Numbered from the stretch's first letter, positions 17,751 to 27,634 are shown. The stretch: DNA of 64,000 nucleotides from Phycisphaerales bacterium (GCA_020849615.1 JADLFW010000024.1:1-64000), one strand, 5' to 3'. Notes: a model not told the origin generated them from the letters alone. Numbers and translations: made by a program.

Positions 17751-20700
17751 GGCCCGCCCCCCGCGCCCTGGTCGCGCTCCTGCTTCTTCATCCGCTCGAT
17801 CAGCTCCTTGGCGTACCTCGTCAGCTCCTGCTGGTCCAGGCCCAGCTTCTCGATCACCTCAGTATCACCCGCGGCCCGGGTCCGCCCGGCGATCTCCTGC
17901 TGGATCAGCTTCAGCAGCTTGAGCTCCGCGATCGGCGGGATCGCCGGCGGCGCCTGCCCCCCCTGGCCTCCGCCTCCACCACCGCCACCGCCGCCATCCG
18001 AGCCCTCGTTGAAGTCGTTCTTCTTCTCATCCTCCTTCAGCGCCTCGACCAGCGACTCGAGCATCCGCTCCGAGTCGGAGAGGCCCGCCGCCGTCGCGGC
18101 GTTCATCTCCCCGCCGCTCAGCGTCGCCCCGATGCGCTTCAGTAGGTCATCCAGCCGCTTATGCGCGAACTGGAACACGCCCGCTTCCTTCAGCTCCTCC
18201 GATTTGGCCCGCAGCTCCTCTAGCCCCGCCCGCTGCGCCTCCTGCCGCTCGCCCAGCCCGCGCAGCACCGCGCGGTCGCGCCGGTTCAGCTCCTTGCTCG
18301 CAAAGTCCGATGCCTTCAGCCGCAGGTCGCGCTGGGTCAATAGAGCCTGCGTGTACGCCTGCCGCAGCTCATCGCGCTTGCGGGCCTGTTCGCGCTCCTG
18401 CGACTGCTCCTCCAGCTTTTTCGCCTGCGCCAGGGCCTCCTTCAGCGCCTCGAGACTGACCCGTTCCGACGCATCCGCGCCGCCCGTGTCCGCCGGGCTG
18501 GCCCGCAGCGCCCCGATGGCCGTCGTCTGCGCATCCCCCGCCGCCGCCAGCGCCGCGATCACCTTGATCGCCTCCCGCCCCGCCCCCCTCGCCTCCTCCG
18601 CGACCGCCAGCGTCCGCACCCGCAGGTCGATCATCGACCGGGCCAGCGCCTCGACGCCCACCTTCTCCACCCGCCCGATCGCCTCCAGGTCGCCCTGCTG
18701 CCGCTTCACCAGCTCCTCGATCGATCGGATCAGCCCCGTCAGCACCCGCCGCAGCACCTCCTCGCGCTTCGTATCGGTGTTCTCCATCTCCTCCAGCATC
18801 TGCGAGAGCGCTTCCTCCGCCTGCTCCTGGTAGTCCGACCCCGACTGCGTCTTGTTCCTCGCGATCTCCTCCGCCGCCTGCTCCATCGATTCCTGCAGAC
18901 CCCGCTCCTGCGCCCGCTTCGCCGCCTGCATCATCGCCTCGGCCTGCGCCGGGTCGTTCTCCGCCATCTGCCGGGCCCGCGACAGGATCTGGTCCATCGC
19001 CGCGCCCGCCTTGGCCGAGGCCTCCCGCTGCTGCTGCGCCAGCCGGTTCAGCTCATCCCGCTGGCCCGGCGTCAACTCCGACATCGGCCGGCCCACGGTC
19101 TCCGCCCCCAGCTCATCCGTCCGCTGCGACAGCTCCTTCTGCTCCGCCAGCAGCTTCTCGATGGCCCGGCGCACGGCCCAGCCGTCCTTGCCGCTCTCGA
19201 GCAGATCAATCAGCCTCGCCAGCTCCTCGCGGACCTCGCGCTGCGCGCCGCCGGCCTCCTTCGCCGCCTCCGCCGCCTCCGAAGGCCGCTGGCCCGCCCG
19301 GTCCATCGCCGATGTCGCCCGGTCCGAGGCCTCCCCGGCCCGGGCCACGATCGCCGCGGCGCTCTCCAGCATCAGCTCAAGGTTCCGGTCCTGCAGACCG
19401 TTGCGTTCGGCCCGGGCCGCCAGCCTCTGCAGCGCCGCCGACTGCGGCCGCAGCGCCTCGCCGATCGACCACTGCCGCCGCCGCAGCTCCGGCGAGGAGG
19501 CGCCCTCCGCCCCGGCCCGCTCCAGCGTCTCGGCCGCCTGCGACTGCTCCCGGTCCAGCCGGATCGCCGACTGCCTCACACCCGCCAGCTCGCTCTGCAG
19601 CTGCTCCACCAGCTCGCTCTCGGTGATGATCCGCAGCCGCCGCGGCGTCGACCTCACCGGCTCATGCCCGCCCGCGCCCGACTCATCCGCGAAGATGTCG
19701 CGCGCCACCGTCGTCACCCGCACCTCATCCCCCGCCTTCACACCAAGCTCAGACAGGTCCAGCACGCCCGTCACCCGGGCCTGCCGCGAATCCTCTCCCT
19801 GCGCCGCCACCTCCAGCCGGGCCATCTCGGCCGGGCCCGCCTTCGGATCCGCCGCAGCGCCGTCCGCCGGCGCGGGCGATGGCGCCGCCGCGATCCGCTC
19901 GCGCTCCAGCGCCACCCACACCAGCCCGATGTCATCCCGCCCCTCTCCCACCACATCGATCACCGCCGTCGCCAGCACCGACTCATCCCGCGCCGGGTCC
20001 ACCACCGTCGCCCCCGGGCTCTGGTCCGCCAGCACATCCACGCTGAACACCACCTCGTCGGCGCTCCGCAGCCCGTAGGAGTCCTCCAGCCCCACGCTCA
20101 GCCGCCGCGACACCCCCGCCGTCCACTCCATCACCCACCGCGCGCCGTCGCCCGTGATGCTCGGCTCCTCCGCCCCCGCCTCATCATCCCGCCACGCCGG
20201 CGCCGCCGGCACCGGCTTGTTCAACTCCAGCCGCAGCCGCACCGTCGACCCGGCCAGGATCGGCCCGACCGCCGCCCCACGCTCCCCCATCGCTACCACG
20301 CGCTCGCCCGTCCACCAGCTCTCCCCGCTCCGCGCGCCCGCCGCGTACGCCGGCGGCACCACCTCCACCGCCGCCGCGCTCACGCCGGGCCGCTCCACCA
20401 GCGCGATCCGCGCCGGCTCCGTCCGGTCATCGCTCGTCTGGAACCAGTACTCCAGCTCCGGCGGGCCCGCGCTCTCTTCCCGCCCCGCTCCGCCCGCCAC
20501 CGGCGCATCCGCGCCCAGCAGCCCCGCCGGCTCCACCAGCCGCTCGTACATCTCCCCCGTCACCGGGATCGACCGCCCGCCCAGCTCCGACGCCGTCGCG
20601 ATCACCGACGCCGCTCGCTGCTGCTGCGCGGTCATCAGCGTCCGCTGCACCGGGCCCGGCTCCCCGTCCCGCACGATCCTGTAGTTCACCCAAACATCCG

Positions 20701-21469
20701 TCCGCCCCGGGCCGCGGTCCGTCCGCGTCAGCATCGCCCGCAGCGGCAGCGCCGCATCGATCGCGTGCGCCGCAGCCCCCGTCGCGTTCACGACCTCCGT
20801 CCGCCGCGGCCACTGCACACCCATCCACGGCGCCACCAGCCTCGTCACGCCGATCCGCGCCAGCTCGGGCCGCGCTGCGCCCCACACCCCGATCACCGCC
20901 GCCGCGCCTGCCAGCACCAGCGTCGCGGCCCGCACCCTCCCCGGCGCGAACACCGACGCCGCGATGGACGGATCAAACCGCCGCATCGCTTCATCCGCCA
21001 CCCGCGCCGACAGCTTCCTCTCCAGCACGCCGCCGCCCGCCGCGCCTGATGTTGAACCCAGCTCCAGCCCCGCCGCCAGCACACCCGCCAGCCCGGCCCG
21101 CCGCCCCGCCTCGCTCGATTCGAGCCGCAATGCCACCTCGGTCAGGCTGGGCCGGAACCGCAGCGCCGGCAGCACGGCCCGGCGGAACTCCCACACGCCC
21201 GCACACACCCCGATCGCCAGCAGCACACCACGCAGCACCGCGGGCAGCCGGGCCAAATAATCAAACAGCACCAGCCCCAGCCCCACCGCCAGCACCGCCG
21301 TCAGCAGCCACGCCCCCGCCAGCACGCACAGCCGAAACCGGGCCCGCGACCTCACGCCCGCCAGCGCGCCCGCCACTCCCGCTATCGTCGTGGCCGCCCC
21401 CGGCGCTGCACCCGCCGGGCCTTCCGGGCCCGCCGTCCCGCGCTGCGCTTCCGGCCCGTGGTCCACCAC
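17747..21469 (-). CDS. Very large membrane protein with long coiled coil (DUF4175-like)
   Basis: A 1240-residue protein. Two N-terminal membrane segments (about residues 48-90) and a further hydrophobic segment near 175-190 are followed by beta-rich periplasmic domains to about residue 620. A long helical, Gln/Glu/Arg-rich region of heptad character then runs to the end and includes a poly-Gly stretch near residue 1160. It resembles the DUF4175-type proteins found in envelope operons of proteobacteria and planctomycetes, an assignment made from architecture only. The start is a GTG pair with a weak ribosome site. It sits between the vWA gene (175-base gap) and the Q-rich gene (4-base overlap). 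Confidence 0.75.
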   Translation of the reverse strand: MVDHGPEAQRGTAGPEGPAGAAPGAATTIAGVAGALAGVRSRARFRLCVLAGAWLLTAVLAVGLGLVLFDYLARLPAVLRGVLLAIGVCAGVWEFRRAVLPALRFRPSLTEVALRLESSEAGRRAGLAGVLAAGLELGSTSGAAGGGVLERKLSARVADEAMRRFDPSIAASVFAPGRVRAATLVLAGAAAVIGVWGAARPELARIGVTRLVAPWMGVQWPRRTEVVNATGAAAHAIDAALPLRAMLTRTDRGPGRTDVWVNYRIVRDGEPGPVQRTLMTAQQQRAASVIATASELGGRSIPVTGEMYERLVEPAGLLGADAPVAGGAGREESAGPPELEYWFQTSDDRTEPARIALVERPGVSAAAVEVVPPAYAAGARSGESWWTGERVVAMGERGAAVGPILAGSTVRLRLELNKPVPAAPAWRDDEAGAEEPSITGDGARWVMEWTAGVSRRLSVGLEDSYGLRSADEVVFSVDVLADQSPGATVVDPARDESVLATAVIDVVGEGRDDIGLVWVALERERIAAAPSPAPADGAAADPKAGPAEMARLEVAAQGEDSRQARVTGVLDLSELGVKAGDEVRVTTVARDIFADESGAGGHEPVRSTPRRLRIITESELVEQLQSELAGVRQSAIRLDREQSQAAETLERAGAEGASSPELRRRQWSIGEALRPQSAALQRLAARAERNGLQDRNLELMLESAAAIVARAGEASDRATSAMDRAGQRPSEAAEAAKEAGGAQREVREELARLIDLLESGKDGWAVRRAIEKLLAEQKELSQRTDELGAETVGRPMSELTPGQRDELNRLAQQQREASAKAGAAMDQILSRARQMAENDPAQAEAMMQAAKRAQERGLQESMEQAAEEIARNKTQSGSDYQEQAEEALSQMLEEMENTDTKREEVLRRVLTGLIRSIEELVKRQQGDLEAIGRVEKVGVEALARSMIDLRVRTLAVAEEARGAGREAIKVIAALAAAGDAQTTAIGALRASPADTGGADASERVSLEALKEALAQAKKLEEQSQEREQARKRDELRQAYTQALLTQRDLRLKASDFASKELNRRDRAVLRGLGERQEAQRAGLEELRAKSEELKEAGVFQFAHKRLDDLLKRIGATLSGGEMNAATAAGLSDSERMLESLVEALKEDEKKNDFNEGSDGGGGGGGGGGQGGQAPPAIPPIAELKLLKLIQQEIAGRTRAAGDTEVIEKLGLDQQELTRYAKELIERMKKQERDQGAGGGP

Positions 21470-21644
21470 CGCACCGCCCCTGAGCCTTCAGGCTCCGTTC
21501 CTTCACCCCGGCCCGCCCCTCACCTTCCAGATCCGATTCGTCGGCCGCGGCCCCCGGTGCCTCGAATAGCAGTCATCCTTCTCCATTCAACTCTACGCCC
21601 CGGCCTCCCCGGCAGGTCCGAAAACCCTGCCGCCGGGCCCGCTG

Positions 21645-24068
21645 TTACGAAAGCCGCAACACCTTCCGGCCCACCCATTCCAAGCCCAGGAGCAGCACGA
21701 TTACCCCCAGCACGACGGGCCGGTCCCACAGCGTCTCGATCTGCGCCGCCCCGACGATGCGGATCTGCCGCGAAGGCAGCATCGCCGGGATCTCCCCCAT
21801 CGACTCCGCCGGCACCACCCGCCCGCTCGTCTGCGCGCTCAACAGCCCCAGCGCGATGTGGTCCGCCGCCGGCTCGCGCATCTCATCATCCGGCAGCGTC
21901 ACCTCCGCCGTCGCCTCGATCCCCGACGCCACCCCCACCGGCGGATCGACGATCTCGAAGCGGTAGGTCCCCGGCGCATCCGCAATCCATGTCGCCGTGT
22001 GGTTCGATCCCGCCGCGCGGGCCGCGCCCCCCGCCGCCGACTCAGCCGACAACTTCAACCGCTGCTCCTCGTTCCCCCGCGCCCCGGCGCCAGGCTCCGC
22101 CCCGGCCCGCGCGATCCGCACCGTCACGCCCGACACCGCGCTGTCCGCCAGCGACTGGTCCAGCAGCTTCACCGTCACCCGCACCGGCTGGCCCACGCCC
22201 GCCCGCGCCGGGCTCACCTCGATCACCGCCGCCTGTCCGGCCCGGGCCAGGCTGTCGCGCGCCAGCAGCCGCACCAGCGGCAGCCAGAACCGCTCCGGCA
22301 GCGTCTCACCCCGCGCGTACCGCCACCGCCAGATCTCATCCGTTCCCACGTAGATCGACCGCCCAGCGCCGTACCGCATCGACACCACCAGAGGCGCGCT
22401 CACCCCCTCATCCGACGCCGACACCCCCCGCGCCAACACCTCCGCCGCAGGCTTCAGCGCCCGCTGATCGATCCGCTGCGCCCACCGCAGCTGCGTCCAC
22501 CCCAGCATCGGGTCCGACAACGCGCCGGGCCAGGCCGCCCCGGCCTCATCCCCCAGCCGCATCACCCCCAGACGCTCCGCTTCCACCGTCGGCGCCATCG
22601 TCACCGGGCCGGGCCAGGCCGTCACCCGCTCCGCCCCTTCCGCACTCCCCCCCGCCCCACCGCCCGACGGCGAGAACGGGAGCAAATCCGCCAGCGGCGT
22701 CCCCGCCCACGCCCCCGGCATCGCGTACGGGCCGCCGATCCACAACAGCCCCGCACCCCGCAGCGCCACCTGCTCCTTGATCTGCTCGAGCTGCTCCGGG
22801 TTGAACAGCTCGGGCCGCACATCCCCCATCACGAACACATCGAACGCCGACCACTCACCCGGCGAAGTCGGGATCGCCTGCAGCGGGCTCGACCCCTCCT
22901 GGATGTACCGGCGGTCCGCCGCCAGGAGCAGCGATGCCGACTTGATCGATGACTCCCGCAGGAACAGGTTCTTCAGGTACCGGAACTCCCACCGCGGATA
23001 CCCATCAATCTGAAGCACCCGGATCGGCACATCCACGATGTTCAGCGCCAGCTTCTGCTCGTTGTTCCCCGGCGTGATGTCCTCACCCGCGGGCCGCACC
23101 CGCACGCTCCAGCTCGAACGCCCCGCCGCCGCCGGCTTGGTCGTCAGCGTTACCCGCGCCGGGATATCTCCCGTCAGCTCCACCGACTTCTCATCCAGCA
23201 CCGCCCCGCTCGCATCATCCAGCAGCTGCACGAGCGCCCGCTCAGTCCCCCCCTCGGGCCCCCCCGACCGCTCCACCTCCACCCCCACCGGCACCAGGTC
23301 ATCCGCGAACGCCGTCCGCGGCGCCTCCACCCGCCGCAGCGCCACATCCGTCGGCGGCACCGCGCTCCCCAGCGGAACACTGAACACCGGGATCTGCTCC
23401 GCCTGCAGCCGCCGCAGCAGCCCCTTGCCGGGCTCATCCGCGCTCCGCCCGTCGCTCGCGATCACGATCCCCGCCACGGGCCGCGCCGTCACCCGCCGCA
23501 GCGCCTGCTCGATCGCACGGTCCAGGCTCGTCCGCCGACCCTCCGCCGGGCCCAGCGCGGGCGGGCCCGCGCGAGAGGGGTCATCCGCCCCCGCCAGCTC
23601 GTACGCCCCCGCATCAAACCCCATCCACAGCACATTCCGCTCGCCCGCCGCCGCCTCCCAGGCGGGCCAGCCCGCCCGCACCGCTTCCCGCAGCTGCCTG
23701 TCCCGCGAGATCATCCCGCCGCCCGTACCCGCGCCGGCCTTCACATCCGCGACGTTCATCGATGCTGAACGGTCCAGCAGCACCACCACCCAGTCCCGCT
23801 CCACCCGCTCGGGCCGCTTCACCAGCTGCGGACCCGCCACCACCACCGCCAGCAGCAGCAGCACCAGCGCCCGAAGCGATCCCAGCACCCCCCGCGCCCA
23901 CCGCGGGCCCGTCAGCCGCCAGTAGCTCCACCCCGCCATCCCCACCGCCGCAAGCACGATCAGCGACCACACCCACGGCGGCATCGGCCGGGCCCACTCC
24001 AGGGCCACATCCGCCGCGCCCAGCCGCAGTTCCTTCAACCCCAGGACCCGCTCCAGCCCGCTCATCAT
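21645..24068 (-). CDS. vWA-domain membrane protein (BatA/B-associated)
   Basis: An 807-residue protein with two N-terminal membrane segments, a von Willebrand A domain, a glutamine-amidotransferase-like domain and a C-terminal membrane segment. The vWA metal site is LLDRSASMN (DxSxS) with VIASDGR downstream. The second domain includes VLQIDGYPRWEFRYLKN and LLWIGGPYAMPGAW, the usual signature in this planctomycete family. The final hydrophobic segment is LGVIVLLLGLEWVGRK. The ATG at 24068 overlaps the preceding stop as ATGATGA, so the genes are coupled. Likely part of a membrane complex with the BatA-like and DUF58 proteins. Confidence 0.82.
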   Translation of the reverse strand: MMSGLERVLGLKELRLGAADVALEWARPMPPWVWSLIVLAAVGMAGWSYWRLTGPRWARGVLGSLRALVLLLLAVVVAGPQLVKRPERVERDWVVVLLDRSASMNVADVKAGAGTGGGMISRDRQLREAVRAGWPAWEAAAGERNVLWMGFDAGAYELAGADDPSRAGPPALGPAEGRRTSLDRAIEQALRRVTARPVAGIVIASDGRSADEPGKGLLRRLQAEQIPVFSVPLGSAVPPTDVALRRVEAPRTAFADDLVPVGVEVERSGGPEGGTERALVQLLDDASGAVLDEKSVELTGDIPARVTLTTKPAAAGRSSWSVRVRPAGEDITPGNNEQKLALNIVDVPIRVLQIDGYPRWEFRYLKNLFLRESSIKSASLLLAADRRYIQEGSSPLQAIPTSPGEWSAFDVFVMGDVRPELFNPEQLEQIKEQVALRGAGLLWIGGPYAMPGAWAGTPLADLLPFSPSGGGAGGSAEGAERVTAWPGPVTMAPTVEAERLGVMRLGDEAGAAWPGALSDPMLGWTQLRWAQRIDQRALKPAAEVLARGVSASDEGVSAPLVVSMRYGAGRSIYVGTDEIWRWRYARGETLPERFWLPLVRLLARDSLARAGQAAVIEVSPARAGVGQPVRVTVKLLDQSLADSAVSGVTVRIARAGAEPGAGARGNEEQRLKLSAESAAGGAARAAGSNHTATWIADAPGTYRFEIVDPPVGVASGIEATAEVTLPDDEMREPAADHIALGLLSAQTSGRVVPAESMGEIPAMLPSRQIRIVGAAQIETLWDRPVVLGVIVLLLGLEWVGRKVLRLS

Positions 24069-26341
24069 GCCGGGCCCTCCTGCCGCATCCCCCGCGCATG
24101 GCTCGACCACCGCGCCACCGCCAGCTCCGCCAGCGCCACTACCACCGCGCCCAGCAGCACCGGCAGACTCAGCGGCATCCCGTTCTCCGCCCGCCCCGCG
24201 CCCAGTCCTGGACCCCCGGCCGCGGCGGCCATCCCCGGCTTGACCTCCAGCGAGTCATCATCCAGCCATCCCCACCCCGAATCCCCCGCCAGCGCGGTCA
24301 ACCACGGCGCCAGCTCCGATTCGGTCTGCACCTCCACGTGCGCAGCCTCGGGATCGGCGTTCACGGCGATCAGCCCGACCTCAGCCCCGGTCGAATCCAG
24401 CGCCCTCCATACCCCGGCCCGGCGGATCGCCTCGGCGCTCTCCCCGCCCGCCGCCGCCATGACGAGCGAGCCCCCCGACCCGCCCGATCCCCCCCGCAGC
24501 TCAATCGCCCCCGCCGGCACCGGCGCCTTCGACCCCGCCGGGCCGTGCCACGCGCCCCCGGCCCGGCCCGCCCCCTGGCGCACCAGCTCCTGCACCAGCG
24601 GCACCATCAGCGGCCGCACCGGCAGATCGGTCCACGCCAAGTCCGGCGCCGCCAGCAGCATCGCCACCACGCCGCGCCCGCCCGCCGGTTCACCCACCAC
24701 CAGCAACGGCTTGCCATCCCCCGTGCGCAGCTCCACCCGCGCTGAGACATCCTTCAGATCAACATCGAGCAGCCGCCGCACCCGCACCGGCTTGAGCAGT
24801 TCCTCCAGCTCCCCGCCCAGCAGCCCGAGCAGGCCCCCCGCGCCGGCCTCGGCCCCTTCCCGCCCCGGCTGGATCGTCGCCGGCTCCGCCAGCTCACGCG
24901 ATTCCCGCGCCAGCTCCCACCCCAGCCCCAGCGCCCGCCCCATCGCATCCGTCCACACGTTCACCGACTCGCCCGGCGTCGGGTTCAGAATCACCGCCCC
25001 GCCCGACCTCGCGAACTGCCCGATGGCCCGCCACGCCCCGTCATCCAGCGTCTCCGGGTACGGCACGATCACCGCATCAAACCCCGCCAGCGACCTCACC
25101 CCCGCCTGCGAGGACTCGATCACCGTCACCCGCACCTCGCCGCCCGAGCGCGAGCCATCGCCATCCGGGCTCAGCGCCAGCCGGTACCAGTCCGTCGGTG
25201 TGAACTGCTCGATCGTCCCCGCGATCCCCACCGGCGGCGAGATCAGCGCCACCTCCACCGCCTCGCCCAGCCGCACGGGCCGGCGCCAGATGTTGTCCCC
25301 CGCCAGCGCATCATTATCAATTCGCGCCGCCAGCACGCGCCCCGATGACCCTCCCCCGGACCCCGCGAACGCACCCGCATCCGCCGGCACCGCCACCGAT
25401 ACGTTCGCCTCTTCCTGGCCCGATGCCCACCGCACCAGCCCCGTCCCTGCCTTCCCACCCTCCCCGCCCGCCCCCTCCACGCTCACCCGCACCTCGCTCA
25501 CACCCGCCTTCGAAACGCCGGGCCCGCTCCTCCTCACGGTCACCCGCGCCGGCTCACCGGCCCCCCCGGAACCCTCCGCCCCCTTCAGCAGCACCCCGCG
25601 CAGCGGCTCCACATCCAGCACGCTCACGTTGTCCACCGCTTCCCCCGCGGGCCGCGACACCAGCACCGCCCCGCCACCCTCCAGCCCCAGCTTCGGCGCG
25701 GGCCGGCGCAGGTCCACCGACCCCGCCCGCAACTCGCTCAGCACGATCACCGACGCCGCCGGCTCATCACCCCGCCGCGCCGCCGCCGTCGAACGCAGCA
25801 CCGCCGAGGCCCCCATCCAGTCCGCCGGGCCATCCGTCCCCTCGATCGCGCGCACCGCGCTCTTCACTCCCGCCAGGTCCACCGCCGGCGGCGCCACGAT
25901 CGCCTCGGCCGGGCCGCCCAGCACGATCAGCCCCGCCCGGTCCCCCCGCGCGCTGTCCAGCTGCTCCAGCACCCGCTCGGCCCGGGCCTGCTGCCGCTCC
26001 AGCGCCGTCGTGCCCGCCGCATCCCGAACCCCGGACACCAGGCTGTTGTCGATCACCAGGTACACCGTGCGCGGGCCCGGGCCCGTCAGCCCGGCCGCCG
26101 CCCCGATCATCGGCCTCGCCAGCCCGATCCCCACCAGCCCGATCAAGAGACACCGCAGCGCCAGCAGCAGCAACTGCTCCAGCGTCAGCCTCCGCTTCTG
26201 CTTGCGGTAGGCCTCCAGCAGGAACTTCATCGCCGCCCACGGCACGGGCCGGCGCCGCCGCCGCATCAGCAGGTGGATCACGATCGGGATCGCGATGCAC
26301 ACCAGCCCGGCGAGGAAGATGGAGGGGTGGAGAAAAGTCAT
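24065..26341 (-). CDS. BatA-like membrane protein with vWA-like domain
   Basis: A 758-residue protein beginning with the BatA-type double-membrane-segment region: FLHPSIFLAGLVCIAIPIVIH, then RRRRRPVPWAAMKFL and a second hydrophobic helix. A degenerate vWA-like domain follows (VYLVIDNSLVSG in place of the usual DxSxS), then a long beta-rich part with a C-terminal membrane segment (LSLPVLLGAVVVALAELAVA). The chosen ATG at 26341 directly follows an array of octamer repeats, so it has no ordinary ribosome-binding site. The gene overlaps the vWA gene by four bases. The loss of metal-site residues suggests a scaffolding role. Confidence 0.8.
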   Translation of the reverse strand: MTFLHPSIFLAGLVCIAIPIVIHLLMRRRRRPVPWAAMKFLLEAYRKQKRRLTLEQLLLLALRCLLIGLVGIGLARPMIGAAAGLTGPGPRTVYLVIDNSLVSGVRDAAGTTALERQQARAERVLEQLDSARGDRAGLIVLGGPAEAIVAPPAVDLAGVKSAVRAIEGTDGPADWMGASAVLRSTAAARRGDEPAASVIVLSELRAGSVDLRRPAPKLGLEGGGAVLVSRPAGEAVDNVSVLDVEPLRGVLLKGAEGSGGAGEPARVTVRRSGPGVSKAGVSEVRVSVEGAGGEGGKAGTGLVRWASGQEEANVSVAVPADAGAFAGSGGGSSGRVLAARIDNDALAGDNIWRRPVRLGEAVEVALISPPVGIAGTIEQFTPTDWYRLALSPDGDGSRSGGEVRVTVIESSQAGVRSLAGFDAVIVPYPETLDDGAWRAIGQFARSGGAVILNPTPGESVNVWTDAMGRALGLGWELARESRELAEPATIQPGREGAEAGAGGLLGLLGGELEELLKPVRVRRLLDVDLKDVSARVELRTGDGKPLLVVGEPAGGRGVVAMLLAAPDLAWTDLPVRPLMVPLVQELVRQGAGRAGGAWHGPAGSKAPVPAGAIELRGGSGGSGGSLVMAAAGGESAEAIRRAGVWRALDSTGAEVGLIAVNADPEAAHVEVQTESELAPWLTALAGDSGWGWLDDDSLEVKPGMAAAAGGPGLGAGRAENGMPLSLPVLLGAVVVALAELAVARWSSHARGMRQEGPA

Positions 26342-26347
26342 GGGGAC

Positions 26348-26441
26348 AGGCACACAGGCACGGAGGCACGCAGGCACGAAGTGCAGAAGGCGCGGGGATG
26401 ACTCCCCCTCCGTGCCTCCGTGCCTTCGTCCCTTCGTGCCT
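26348..26441. repeat. Inverted pair of 8-bp tandem arrays inside an operon
   Basis: Four octamers AGGCACNN (26348-26379) are followed, after 30 bases, by four octamers of the reverse-complement type, NCGTGCCT or close variants (26410-26441). The arms can pair into a long imperfect stem. The element fills the gap between the DUF58 stop and the BatA-like start, where a ribosome-binding site would be expected. Confidence 0.85.
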
Positions 26442-26443
26442 GC

Positions 26444-27634
26444 TTACCCATACTTGCTCCTCTTGATCTGCGCATTCCGCCTCGCCACGAACGCCGCCAG
26501 CGGCGGGCCCAGCCAGTCGTGCGTCCCCAGCCGCTGGTAGTCGTACCCGAAGCTCTTGAACAGCTTCTCCACCGAATCGATGTGCCCGTTGATCGCCTCC
26601 AGGTACGCCTTCCGCACCGCCCTCGGGTCCAGCTTCACGCGACCCTCACCCTCCAGCCCCTCGAACGGCGCCGTCTCCGTCAGGTCAAACTCGGTCTCCT
26701 GCCGGTCCAGCACCTGGAACGCCAGCACATCGTGCCGCGAGTGCCGCACCCGGGCCAGCGCCGCCCGCATGTCCCCGATGTCCTGGAAGAAATCCGAGAT
26801 CACCGCGATCAGGCACCGGTTGCTCACCCCCGCCAGAATCTGGTCCACCGCCCTCGCCAGGTTCGTCGGCCGCGGCGCTTCCCCCGGCGTCAGCCGCGCT
26901 GGCGGCGTCGAGAGCGCCCCCACGATCTGCCGCCACGTCCCCTGGCTGCTCGACCGCTTGACGATCTGCCGCACGCTGTCCGCGTACACCACCAGCCCCA
27001 CCCGGTCCCCCTGCCGCAGCGTGATGTACGACAGCGCCGCCGCCAGCGCCGTCGCGTGGTCGAACTTGGTCCACGCCGGGTTGCCATCCGGGCCCGTCTT
27101 CCGCCCCGCGCCCGAGGCCTCCTCGAAGCTCCGCGACCCGTAGTTCATCGACCCCGACGCATCCACCATCACGATCAGGTCGAGGCTCGTCTCCTGCTGG
27201 TACTGCTTGAGCTGCAGCTTGTCGGTCCGCCCGTACACCTTCCAGTCCAGGTGCCGGATGTCATCCCCGCTCACGTACTGGCGGTGCTGAGCGAACTCCA
27301 CGCTGAACCCGTGGTACGGCGAGCGGTGCTGCCCGCTCGACATCCCCTCCACGATCATCTTGGCCCGCAGCTCGAAGCTGCCCAGCCTCGCCAGAGTCTG
27401 CGGGTGCAGGTACAGCGATGCATCCACCGGCTCCTGCCCGGGCGCGAGCTGCAGACTCAGGTCGGCGTGCGGCGTGCTCAGTGGCACCGGCCTCTGGCCG
27501 GTGTCCGGGCCGGGTGCCGTGGTGGACGCGTCCTCGCGTCCGCCACGCTCCTGCCCCCCGCGCGCACCGCCACCGGCCGGGCCATCTCCGGAAGCCTGCC
27601 CCAAAGACACATCACGCCGCGGGGGTTCGGGCAT
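26444..27634 (-). CDS. DUF58-family protein with vWA fold
   Basis: A 396-residue cytoplasmic protein, first gene of the operon. After a poorly conserved N-terminal 70 residues it shows the DUF58 core: YHGFSVEFAQHRQYVSGDDIRHLDWKVYGRTDKL is summarised by its parts GFSVEF, DDIRHLDW and GRTDKL. The vWA metal site is MVDASGSMN. DUF58 proteins usually work with a MoxR AAA+ ATPase, often encoded next door; no MoxR gene is adjacent here. The N-terminal extension contains two palindromic repeat elements (27481-27548). The C-terminus ends in a basic cluster (AFVARRNAQIKRSKYG). Confidence 0.88.
   Translation of the reverse strand: MPEPPRRDVSLGQASGDGPAGGGARGGQERGGREDASTTAPGPDTGQRPVPLSTPHADLSLQLAPGQEPVDASLYLHPQTLARLGSFELRAKMIVEGMSSGQHRSPYHGFSVEFAQHRQYVSGDDIRHLDWKVYGRTDKLQLKQYQQETSLDLIVMVDASGSMNYGSRSFEEASGAGRKTGPDGNPAWTKFDHATALAAALSYITLRQGDRVGLVVYADSVRQIVKRSSSQGTWRQIVGALSTPPARLTPGEAPRPTNLARAVDQILAGVSNRCLIAVISDFFQDIGDMRAALARVRHSRHDVLAFQVLDRQETEFDLTETAPFEGLEGEGRVKLDPRAVRKAYLEAINGHIDSVEKLFKSFGYDYQRLGTHDWLGPPLAAFVARRNAQIKRSKYG
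27481..27548. repeat. Two palindromic repeat elements inside the DUF58 gene
   Basis: Two hairpin-forming units sit in the coding region for the variable N-terminus: CACCGGCC-TCT-GGCCGGTG (about 27485-27503) and a GTGGTGGACGCG...CGCGTCCGCCAC unit (27519-27546). Both resemble the 30-bp units found in nuoM and nuoL. Confidence 0.75.
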
